The notes below the pieces were generated by a model. The model was not told the DNA's origin. It saw only the letters and a list, made by a program, of their open reading frames with translations, and made no database searches. A stretch of 64,000 nt of DNA from Crambe crambe (lineage: Eukaryota > Porifera > Demospongiae > Poecilosclerida > Crambeidae): positions 1,674,001-1,738,000 of the forward strand of contig OZ004593.1 of assembly GCA_963924555.1 (NCBI GenBank), given 5' to 3'. Position 1 is the stretch's first letter. Every line of letters begins with the position of its first letter. Shown here piece by piece: positions 11,735 through 20,910 of the stretch. The translations under genes were made by a program, and so were the position numbers.

Positions 11735-11874
11735 TAGCCTCGTTCCCAGGCCTTCCTCTCTCACGTACCGCACGGGAGGAAGAGAAGAAGAAAAATAAGC
11801 GTCTTTTTTCTTCTTTTTCTTCTTCTCTTCCTCCCGTGCGGTACATGAGAGAGGAAGGCCTGGGAACGAGGCTA
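11735..11874. mobile_element. 140-bp hairpin MITE with 9-bp target duplication
   Basis: Ends are TAGCCTCGTTCCCAGGCC and its reverse complement; almost the whole element is a palindrome with a purine/pyrimidine-rich centre. It is flanked by CTAGATATC at 11726-11734 and 11875-11883. The paralogous spacer near 17500 has one diverged copy of that site (CTGGATGTC) and no insertion. The empty site confirms mobility. Confidence 0.8.
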
Positions 11875-12195
11875 CTAGATATCTTGTTAATGAGAAGACA
11901 ATTATGTTTTGCACTCTCATCAACGTCAGAGAATTGATCTAACCTCTGACCCCTGGTACCCAAAAGTGAAGTTTATATACATCTTGCTCTTGCAAAATTA
12001 TTTTTATCCAGCCAATATTATGTATAGCTATTGATTCTGCCATAGGTTCTTGAGTCAAGTCTGTTTAATTGAGTTGACAGCCAGAAAAAACCTTTGCAAC
12101 CAAAAAAGAGTAATGAAGATGTGCCCATTATAATATCCTGTTTGAAAGAAGTGAAAAGATTACCACCACCCTATGCTAATTCGTCTTGATAATAG

Positions 12196-12294
12196 CTGGT
12201 CAGCAAAAGGATACTCAAATGTGTCAGCACACAGTTGACAATCCCTGGTCAGCAAAAGGATACTCAAATGTGTCAGCACACAGTTGACAATCCC
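12196..12294. repeat. 49-bp tandem repeat x2
   Basis: Two near-identical units starting CTGGTCAGCAAAAGGATACT at 12196 and 12245. The duplicated spacer has only one partial unit near 17838. Confidence 0.85.
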
Positions 12295-12433
12295 ACCATA
12301 TTCAGTATGAAAAACAAAAGCTTGGATGTTACATGACCAACATCATGTTTCAGGACATTTTACTATCAATTATAGTGAAGAATAACTTATTGCTCACCGT
12401 GTATAAAGAGTATTACATATCTCAGTATTACAG

Positions 12434-12594
12434 GTGTTGGTTTGTCCACCGTCTTCATGCACAGACTTTTCAACCTCTTCACTGTATTGATTGCATTTGT
12501 TTGCGCTGTCTTTATGGTGGATCTTCAAGAACAGGCTCTTTGCGGTATACGCAGGTTCCGCGGGCGTGGAGGAATGGGTTGGATGAACAAATGA
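12434..12594 (+). CDS. possible 3'-terminal exon with one membrane segment, unidentified
   Basis: An AG acceptor at 12432-12433 opens a frame reading GVGLSTVFMHRLFNLFTVL, then a hydrophobic stretch (IAFVCAVFMVDL), and ending FRGRGGMGWMNK before TGA at 12592-12594. It looks like the last exon of a membrane protein with a basic Gly/Arg tail, but no upstream exon was found and I do not recognise the family. The similarity between the two duplicated spacers stops just before this exon. It may be a stranded exon or chance. Confidence 0.3.
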
Positions 12595-13476
12595 CAGCTA
12601 GAACAGGAAGGCAGTCCAGTGTCTGAAGGGATAGAGAAATCGGATACACATCCCAAACCAACAGTTGGGCTAATTCTTTTGCAAAGTTCATTTGACTTGC
12701 ACTGTTGTGTGAGAACTAACCACACTCTGTCAAGACTTTCATTTAAGTTTAGATGTGTGTGAATATGACATTGGTACATTTAGCACTATCGTTAGGGCCT
12801 GGGTACAACGCTACAGCATGCACTAGAATAATTATTCTTGTGGGGCACTATTGCTTTTCATCTTCCTGGGAAAAAAATTAATTCTTTTTTGCACTGCTAT
12901 TTCCCTCAATCCATTTGTCTTGTCAAATTCCCACTGATAGCTATGGAGCTAGGACTATCATCAGGTGTGTATAATACTATGTACGTATGTCTCGGCACTG
13001 CCTCATCTCAAGTATTGCATGGGCCAATTGGCTGTAGAATAAGAAAGTACCACTTAAATTATATTGATAGTAGAGACTTTTGGGAATCGTTTGTTAAGAG
13101 TAGACACATTAAGACATGTATATACAAACAGGTCCTTGAGCTAGCTGTGAAGTTAATGGTTTTTATTATTATAATATTTTCAGATCAGTCTGTGTATGCT
13201 ACAATGGCAATGATAATGAGGTTTTTATATTTTCAGATCAGCTTCTGTGTATGTTACAATGGCAATGATAATGAGGTTTTTATATTTTCAGATCAGCCTG
13301 TGTATATAAGTTAATGGCTGCATAATAAACATACATAGCTATACTATAAACCTGAAAGCTGCTAATTCAAGACTCTGTCTTGTTCTTAATGTGGTTTGTA
13401 ATACACAATATCTGACTTACAATTATTAAACAACCTATAGGCTGAAGTTCTGTAGAAGAATGTACAGTGTGTACTA
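12595..13476. other. intergenic / 5' flank of multipass gene
   Basis: Holds a 55-bp tandem repeat (13179-13305). 13063-13476 is similar to 15765-16056, upstream of the broken paralogue. A frame at 12838-13314 has no recognisable domain and runs through the tandem repeat. Confidence 0.5.
13179..13305. repeat. 55-bp tandem repeat, about 2.3 units
   Basis: Units start CAGATCAG at 13179, 13234 and 13289 and share TGGCAATGATAATGAGGTTT. It is non-coding and lies upstream of the multipass gene. Confidence 0.85.
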
Positions 13477-15303
13477 ATGTCTGCGATGCAAGTCTTTCTA
13501 CTCCTAAGTTTTTTATTGGTACAAGGAGATGTCCAAGAGCTTTCTTCACCAGCAGTTCCTCTTGGTCATCAGAGTATCATTTCGGGTGAAAATCCGCATT
13601 CTGAGTTATTTTGCAACTCATCGTTAAAATGCTTGGAAAGTGACGAGAGTGCCTGTCCTCCGTATTTCACATGTGAGGAGCAACAGTGTCGGTGTCGAGA
13701 TGATTACCCCCATGGTATCAAATGCAGTGCTACAGGCATTGAAGTCTTGACCTGTCACTGTGTCACTTACAGTTCTGCTAAGAAATTATTACTTTCGGGG
13801 GACTGTCTTTTCAATTGTGGGAACACAGTGAATACTCTGTATTGGCAACTTCCGGATAACATCAGTGACTTGAATGATAGTATGTGTGGTAAGGTTTGGA
13901 GGAGAGATGGAGTGTTATGTGGGAGGTGTTTACCTAATCATTACCCCATGGCATATTCTTACAATTTGACTTGTATCGAGTGCCGTAATATCGGGTGGAA
14001 CTGGGCTCGATACATTATGGCAGCTTATATACCTCTCACTCTGTTTTATCTCATGCTTCTTTTCTTCAGACTCAACATAACATCTAGTTATTGTTATGCT
14101 TTTGTCACGTACTGCCAAGCTATTGCTATGCCATTTCTGTTACGAGTTGTCTTCATAGATGTGGCCTCCAACACCAGTAAAGCTTTTGTTATTGGAACCA
14201 AGATCTTAACATCCCTCTTTGGATTATGGAACTTGGATTTCTTTAGGCCATTCTATTCCGATATTTGTCTTGGGATAGGCATTCTCCCCACATTGGCATT
14301 GGACTATGCCATAGCAGTGTACCCTCTCATCTTAATAGCAATCTCCTATTTCCTAGTGGTTCTCTATTACAGGAACTATCGGCTGATTGTCTTAATGTGG
14401 AAACCTTTCCAGAGACTTTTTTCTTTATTTGGCAGGAACTGGGATATTCGCACCTCCATACTCGATGTCTTCTCGACTTTTTTCTTACTCTCAAATATGA
14501 AATTCCTTAGTGTGTCATTTGATTTGCTGATTTTCACAAAAGTGTATGAGCTTCACCCTAACGGCCACAATCACACCTTAGGACTGTATTATGCAGCGGA
14601 TATTGAGTACTTTGGCAGTGAGCATCTTCCTTATGCTGTTCTGGCTCTGGTTGTGCTGCTAATATTTGTGGTACTGCCAGTAACGATCCTGTTTTGTTAT
14701 CCCTTTGCACTTTTCCAGAGATTCCTCAACCTCTTTCCAATCCGCTGGCATGCTCTGCACACCTTCATGGACATCTTCCAAGGCTGTTATAAGAATGGAA
14801 CTGATCCGGGAACCCGTGATTGCCGTTGGTTTTCTGCCATGTACTATATATTTCGCATCATCTGTTTTGTGGCTTATGCCTTTGTTCAGAATATTTTGTG
14901 TTTTGTGATATGTGGGGGTCTGGTGCTCCTCTTCTCCATCCTTGTGATCATCATCCAGCCATTCAAGTTGTCTGTCGCATACAACAACAACATATTGGCA
15001 GTTTTCGCCCAGCTTCTAGCTCTCTCTTTCATATTAGTGGCTGGATCAGGTTTGTCCATTATCCACATGCCATCGTCCACTCAGTTCTTCTACATAATCT
15101 CTTTCATGCTCGTTTGTACTGCTTTTCTTTATGTCATCTCGACCATCTTTGTTTGGCTTGCCAGGAATAAGAAATTAAGTCTTAATTTGATCCATAGATT
15201 CCTAGCCTGGAGGAAAGGGTACGATCCGGTGATTGCAGCATCAGGTTTTCCTATACTGCACTCCAGAGAGAGTATGGAAGACGTCATTTCACAGGCGAAT
15301 TAA
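13477..15303 (+). CDS. Cys-rich multipass membrane protein (paralogue 1), 608 aa
   Basis: Single-exon, intact. Residues 1-18 form a signal peptide (MQVFLLLSFLLVQG). Residues about 45-180 are an extracellular region with many cysteines (CEEQQCRCRDDYPHG, CLFNCGN, VLCGRCLPNHYP) and N-glycosylation sequons. The rest is hydrophobic, with roughly eight to ten membrane segments. Conserved signatures are GWNWARYIMAAY, LWNLDFFRPFYSDICL, LDYAIAVYPL, NWDIRTSILDVF, FQGCYKNGT and DCRWF, all shared with paralogue 2 at 36924-38813. The cytoplasmic tail is short and basic. I know this architecture as an expanded, functionally uncharacterised family in sponges and cnidarians. A receptor or transporter role is possible but inferred only from topology. 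The start is supported by the signal peptide. Confidence 0.85.
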   Translation: MSAMQVFLLLSFLLVQGDVQELSSPAVPLGHQSIISGENPHSELFCNSSLKCLESDESACPPYFTCEEQQCRCRDDYPHGIKCSATGIEVLTCHCVTYSSAKKLLLSGDCLFNCGNTVNTLYWQLPDNISDLNDSMCGKVWRRDGVLCGRCLPNHYPMAYSYNLTCIECRNIGWNWARYIMAAYIPLTLFYLMLLFFRLNITSSYCYAFVTYCQAIAMPFLLRVVFIDVASNTSKAFVIGTKILTSLFGLWNLDFFRPFYSDICLGIGILPTLALDYAIAVYPLILIAISYFLVVLYYRNYRLIVLMWKPFQRLFSLFGRNWDIRTSILDVFSTFFLLSNMKFLSVSFDLLIFTKVYELHPNGHNHTLGLYYAADIEYFGSEHLPYAVLALVVLLIFVVLPVTILFCYPFALFQRFLNLFPIRWHALHTFMDIFQGCYKNGTDPGTRDCRWFSAMYYIFRIICFVAYAFVQNILCFVICGGLVLLFSILVIIIQPFKLSVAYNNNILAVFAQLLALSFILVAGSGLSIIHMPSSTQFFYIISFMLVCTAFLYVISTIFVWLARNKKLSLNLIHRFLAWRKGYDPVIAASGFPILHSRESMEDVISQAN

Positions 15304-15764
15304 GATAAATTATTTCAGATACAAAATAGTATGTTTTATAATTTTTTAGTCTGAGCTTTTGTTTATCTGTTACACTAGCTAGGAGTGTAAATAAAATTAT
15401 CATGAAGTGGCGAAAGCATACGTAAGCTAGTAATGGGCTTCAGCCTATACTCTTAAAAATGTACACCATTACCTTTATGCAGGGCTTTGGATTTTATTAA
15501 CAATTGTATTGTAGAGAACATTCTTTTTTTAATTTAAGTTTAGAGATGTGTCCCCTAGCTGTACAGGATGCTTAAGTATATTCATGAGAATATAATTTAG
15601 TTAATGTCATAGACCCAGCCCACTTTCTTTGAAGTTTCTTTATCCAAACAGGGTGGCTGGCCCTGCATTTAGGAAACACTGGTTATATTACTGTGCACTC
15701 TAAGTATGTAGTAATTTTTTTAGTGGTGGTCTTGTGCCAAGGGAGGATCACTTGTGTTGATTGT
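15304..15764. other. 3' flank, non-coding
   Basis: No gene is visible between the multipass gene stop and the start of the segmental duplicate. Confidence 0.5.
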
Positions 15765-16260
15765 AGAGACTTTGGGGGATTCTTTGATAGAGTCAATTAA
15801 CACATTAGCTAAGACATGTACAAACAGGTCTTTATGGCTGTGTTTTATAATCCTCCCTCATTTTCAGATCAGCCTGTGTATGTTAATGGCTGCTTAACAA
15901 TGATGATAATGAAGCATACTATAAACCTGAAAGTAGACTTTTAATGTGGTTTGTAATACACAATATCTGATCTACAAATTAATTTCAGTTTAAACAACCT
16001 ATATCTAGAGGTTAAACTTCTGTAGAAGAACGTACAGGTGGAGTTAGTGTGTACTGATGTCTGCAATGTAAGTATTTTTACTCCTAAGTTATTTATTTGT
16101 ACAAGGAGATGTCCAAGAGCTTTCTTCATCAGCTGTTCTTCTTGGGTGAAAATCAACAAGCAACATTATTTTGCAACTCATCGTTAAAATGCTCAGAAAG
16201 TGACAAGAGTTCATGTTCTCCGTATTTCATATGTGAGGAGCAACAGTGCCGGTGTCGAGA
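15765..16260 (+). pseudogene. 5' fragment of the Cys-rich multipass gene (duplicate)
   Basis: Duplicate of 13063-13700. The start codon equivalent is at 16057, but the fifth codon is TAA (16069-16071) where paralogue 1 has CAA. An internal deletion removes part of the N-terminus. The recognisable CNSSLKCSESD and CEEQQCRCR segments end abruptly at about 16260, where the sequence switches in mid-codon to a copy of dynein intron 9. It is a dead gene fragment. Confidence 0.85.
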
Positions 16261-17304
16261 AATTGATAATGTGTGGAGGACCTACTTCAAATAAGGTGAT
16301 AGAAGTGAAATATTTTTGCTTATCTTCATAGATTGCAGTTGACACTAAAGGACCTGTTGATGACTGCAGCTTTGGAGTAACAGGTCTGTATATATGTACA
16401 GAAAGGACCGTAAATACTTATTGTGAGGGCCCAATATTCAACGGGTCAGTTGTGGGTATTACAATACAAGTTGATCGTGGGAAAGTTAATCTTTGAGTGT
16501 GCATAACTAGTCACCTATTAGCTAGCTCTGGACTTGCATATTGTCATTATGGCTATATAAAGAGCTTACTGTTATGCTCACAATAGAAACCGATGGGGAA
16601 GGAAATGACTCTAAGTTTGCATAATTTAAGATTGTGTTAATCTTAGAATGGGTCCTTTAAAGATATTGGTGTGCTCTATAAGGAATTTTGCATATACTCT
16701 AGGTCTGAAGCTTCAGGGAGCAGAATGCACTAAGAACATTCTTTCTCTCTCTGATACCATCCTCACTGAGCTCCCTCTCTCCAGCCTCAAGTGGGTCAGG
16801 TAAGGAGTGTGACATTTCATTCTGATTGATACTTAACACACTTTTGCCCATCACTTGTGTAGGGTTGATCCTGTCAATATGCACAAAATGGCCGAAGGGA
16901 AGGTATGTTGATCATTATTGTAATGTTTAACTATACAGTGGAACCTCTGAATAATGGACACTTGTAGGAGCCAACTTTTATCCTTTGTAGAGAGAGGTTG
17001 TCCTTTTGCAGAGGTTATTTTGTATGTAGTAAGGTCCTTTATTGAGAGGTTTATCTTTGGAGTATTTAGTTCCACTATGCTATGCACAGAACAACAAAGA
17101 AGATTCTCATATACAGGCATCATTATGTATCATGCACTTCTGAACTTCTTTCTTGTCTGTCTCTAGGTGACCTTGCCTGTGTACCTCAACAGCCATCGTG
17201 CTGAGCTGCTCTTCACATTGGACTTCAAAGCAGAAGGGGTGACTTCATCCTCTGACCACTCCTACTATGAAAGAGGTGTGGCTATTCTCTGCTCTCCTTT
17301 GTAA
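16261..17304 (+). pseudogene. DYNC1H1: duplicated dynein heavy chain exons 10-13
   Basis: Near-identical copy of 10500-11537. Exons fall at 16332-16383, 16703-16799, 16863-16902 and 17167-17304 with splice sites and reading frame preserved to the stop. All upstream dynein exons are missing, and the copy is fused on the left to a multipass-gene fragment. It can encode only the last ~108 residues and has no start of its own. Few substitutions suggest a recent duplication. It also carries the MITE seen at 11169. Confidence 0.85.
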
Positions 17305-18051
17305 ACTGTTGACTATTTGGAACTTTTGTAGATGTTAGAACACTATAATAACATTATAAATATGTAGTGGTAGCCAGCCATACACGTAGACTTTAATTTC
17401 ATGTGGAATAACATAAATTTATTATCTAATGACTAATCATGCATGAAAAAGTTTGTGCTTTTTCAATTTCTACTACATGTTAATTGATATTATACTGGAT
17501 GTCATTAAATTTGTTAATAAGAAGACAATAATTTTTGCACTCTCGTCAGCATCAGAGAATTAATCTAACCTCTGACCCCAGGTTACGGGACGAGGACCCC
17601 AGAGTGCATGGTAACCCAAAAAAATTTTACTCTTGTTTTGTCCAGCCAATTATGTGTGGCTATTGTGTAACTGCTTGATTCTGCCATAGGTTTTTGAGTA
17701 GAGTCTAACTGATCAGTGAGTTGACAGCCCGATTGTACCTTTGACCCTGACGCAACAAGATGTGTCCATTATAATATCCTGTTTGAAAGAAGTGAAAAGA
17801 TTGTCACCACCCTATGCTAATTCATCTTGATATAAGCTGGTCAGCAAAAGGATATCAGTCCACAACCGTTCTTACGAAATCCAAACCATATTCAGCATGA
17901 AAATAAGCTGATAAGACTTCCACAAAAGCAGCAAGACCATCATCATGTTTCATGATCACTAGCTAATCATGGACATTTTTTATAGTGAAGTTCTTTTTTA
18001 TTGCTCACCATGCTTAAAGAGTATTACTGTCTCATACCATCAGAACTAACA
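17305..18051. repeat. second copy of the duplicated spacer
   Basis: Aligns with 11538-12430 with indels, lacks the hairpin MITE, and has an extra short palindromic insert (about 17580-17617, GGTTACGGGACGAGGACCCC…GGTAACCC) that also occurs at about 30070-30107. Similarity stops near 18045, where the tail of the NLR repeat array begins. Confidence 0.7.
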
Positions 18052-19167
18052 TTATTTGACTATCAGGTCACTGCAATGCTTGAGAGCACCAGCAAGATCC
18101 TTCATGCTTGCACCATCATCGTTAGAACTGCTATAAACTGCTGCAGTTACCAGAGCACAACCAATATGATTCGAACTAATATTAAGCATATGCAGCATAC
18201 TACAGCGTTTAATACTATCAGCAAGATACTTTGCACCATCTGCACCAATATGATTGGAATGGATATCAAGTGTATGCAGCATGCCACAGTGTTTAATACC
18301 ATTAGCAAGATACTTTGCACCATATGCACCAATATGATTGGAATTAATATCAAGTGTATGCAGTTTACTGCAGTCTTTGAAAACATAAGCAAGATCTTTT
18401 ATTCCATTATCACGAATACGATTATAACCAATATCAAGTGTATGCAGACTACCACAGCAGTGCTTAAGACCATGAGCAAGACCCTTTGCACCATCTGCAC
18501 CAATTGCATTAGAAGCTATTACTAGTGAATGTAAGTCAGTACAGTACATGAGAGCTTTAGCAAGATCCTTTGAACCTTCATCACCAATATCATTAAAGCT
18601 AATTAAGCGTATGCAGCATACTAAAGTGTTTAATACCATCAGCAAGATACTCTGCACCATCTGCACCAATATGATTGGAATGGATATCAAGTGTATGCAG
18701 CATGCCACAGTGTTTAATACCATTAGCAAGATACTTTGCACCATATGCACCAATATGATTGGAATTAATATCAAGTGTATGCAGTTTACTGCAGTCTTTG
18801 AAAACATAAGCAAGATCTTTTATTCCATTATCACGAATACGATTATAACCAATATCAAGTGTATGCAGACTACCACAGCAGTGCTTAAGACCATGAGCAA
18901 GACCCTTTGCACCATCTGCACCAATTGCATTAGAAGCTATTACTAGTGAATGTAAGTCAGTACAGTACATGAGAGCTTTAGCAAGATCCTTTGAACCTTC
19001 ATCACCAATATCATTAAAGCTAATTAAGCGTATGCAGCATACTAAAGTGTTTAATACCATCAGCAAGATACTTTGCACCATCTGCACCAATATGATTGGA
19101 ATGAATATCGAGTGTATGCAGTTTACTGCAGTCTTTAAAAACGATAGCAAGATCCTTTATTCCATTT
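18052..19167 (-). pseudogene. frameshifted LRR tail of NLR gene 1 (421-bp tandem units)
   Basis: On the minus strand this still encodes LRRs of the same 28-residue type (DGAKYLADGIKHCSMLHTLD and variants), ending in a plausible C-terminus (MKDLAGALKHCSDLIVK, stop at 18052). It is cut off from the main ORF by a 4-bp insertion (within 19175-19180). It consists largely of a 421-bp unit repeated (landmark TGCAGC at 18191, 18612, 19033). Because 421 is five 84-bp LRR units plus 1 bp, each junction shifts the frame again. Former receptor C-terminus, now untranslated unless spliced in some way not visible here. Confidence 0.7.
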
Positions 19168-20910
19168 TCACCAATAGCTATCATTGGAACCAATATTGAA
19201 TGTATGCAGCATACTACAGTGTTTAGAAAGATACTTTACACCATCTGCACCAATATGATTGAAATGAATATCAAGTGTATGCAGCATACTACAGTGTTTA
19301 ATACCATCAGCAAGATACTTTGCACCGTCTGCACCAATGTGATTGAAACGAATATCAAATGTATGCAGCATACTACAGTGTTTAATACCATCAGCAAGAT
19401 ACTTTGCACCATCTGCACCAATATGATTGGAATGAATATCGAGTGTATGCAGTTTACTGCAGTCTTTAAAAACGATAGCAAGATCCTTTATTCCATTTTC
19501 ACCAATATCATTGGAACCAATATTGAGTGTATGCAGCATACTACAGTGTTTAATACCATCAGCAAGATACTTTGCACCGTCTGCATCAATATGATTGGAA
19601 CGAATATCAAATGTATGCAGCATACTACAGTGTTTAATACCATCAGCAAGATACTTTGCACCATCTGCAAGATACTTTGCACCATCTGCACCAATATGAT
19701 TGGAATGAATATCAAGTGTATGTAGCATACTACAGTGTTTAATACCAGCAGCAAGATACTTTGCACCATCTGCACCAATGTGATTGAAATGAATATCAAG
19801 TGTATGCAGCATACTACAGTGTTTAATACCATCAGCAAGATACTTTGCACCGTCTGCATCAATATGATTGAAACCAATATCAAATGTATGCAGCATACTA
19901 CAGTGTTTAATACCATCAGCAAGATACTTTGCACCATATGCACCAATATGATTGGAATGAATATCAAGTGTACACAGTTTACTGCAGTCTTTGAAAACAT
20001 TAGCAAGATCCTTTATTCCATTATCACCAATACTATTAGAACCAATATCAAGTGTATGCAGCATACTACAGTGTTTAATACCATCAGCAAGATACTTTGC
20101 ACCGTCTGCATCAATATAATTGAAACCAATATCAAATGTATGCAGCATACTACAGTGTTTAATACTATCAGCAAGATACTTTGCACCATCTGCACCAATA
20201 TGATTGGAATGAATATCGAGTGTATGCAGTTTACTGCAGTCTTTGAAAACATTAGCAAGATCTTTTATTCCATTATCACCAATATGATTAGAACCAATAT
20301 CAAGTGTATGCAGCATACTACAGTGTTTAATACCATCAGCAAGATACTTTGCACCATCTGCACCAATATGATTGGAATGAATATCAAGTGTATGCAGCAT
20401 ACTACAGTGTTTAATACCAGCAGCAAGATACTTTGCACCGTCTGCACCAATGTGATTGGAATTAATATCAAGTGTATGCAGTTTACTACAGTCTTTGAAA
20501 ACATTAGCAAGATCCTTCATTCCATTATCACCAATACGATTAGAACCAATATCAAGTGTATGCAGCATACTACAGTGTTTAATACCATCAGCAAGATACT
20601 TTGCACCATCTTCACCTATATGGTTGGAATGAATATTAAGTGTATGCAGTTTACTGCAGTCTTTGAAAACATTAGCAAGATCTTTTATTCCATTATAACA
20701 AATACTATTAGAACCAATATCAAGTGTATGCAGCATACTACAGTGTTTAATACCATCAGCAAGATACTTTGCACCATCTTCACCTATATGGTTGGAATGA
20801 ATATTAAGTGTATGCAGTTTACTGCAGTCTTTGAAAACATTAGCAAGAACCTTTATTCCATTATCACCAATATGATTGGAGCTAATATCAAGTGTATGTA
20901 GCAGAGCTCT
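19168..20910 (-). repeat. homogenised 84-bp LRR array (about 20 units)
   Basis: About 20 consecutive ribonuclease-inhibitor-type LRRs of 28 codons. Two unit types alternate: one reads ADGAKYLADGIKHCSMLHTL, the other DNGIKDLANVFKDCSKLHTL. One unit carries a 7-residue internal repeat (ADGAKYL twice). The last unit lacks 3 residues and then shifts frame. Units are nearly identical in DNA, implying recent unequal crossing-over or gene conversion. Periodicity makes long antisense reading frames that are artefacts. Confidence 0.92.

Larger units (their letters stand above)
11538..12433. other. intergenic; first copy of a duplicated spacer
   Basis: Follows the dynein stop and is similar, with indels, to 17305-18050. 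It carries a hairpin MITE (11735-11874) absent from the second copy and a 49-bp tandem repeat (12196-12294). No gene is supported. Confidence 0.6.

Noticed and set aside
12838..13314. 158-codon ORF upstream of multipass gene 1
   Set aside because: Its second half is the 55-bp tandem repeat and no domain or conservation in the duplicate supports it.
19735..20901. 388-codon plus-strand reading frame opposite the LRR array
   Set aside because: The 84-bp period keeps an antisense frame open; its translation is a monotonous repeat with no family resemblance. The minus strand encodes clear LRRs.
18052..20910. CRISPR-like or satellite interpretation of the 84-bp repeats
   Set aside because: Units are contiguous codon-periodic LRRs without spacers and belong to a receptor ORF.
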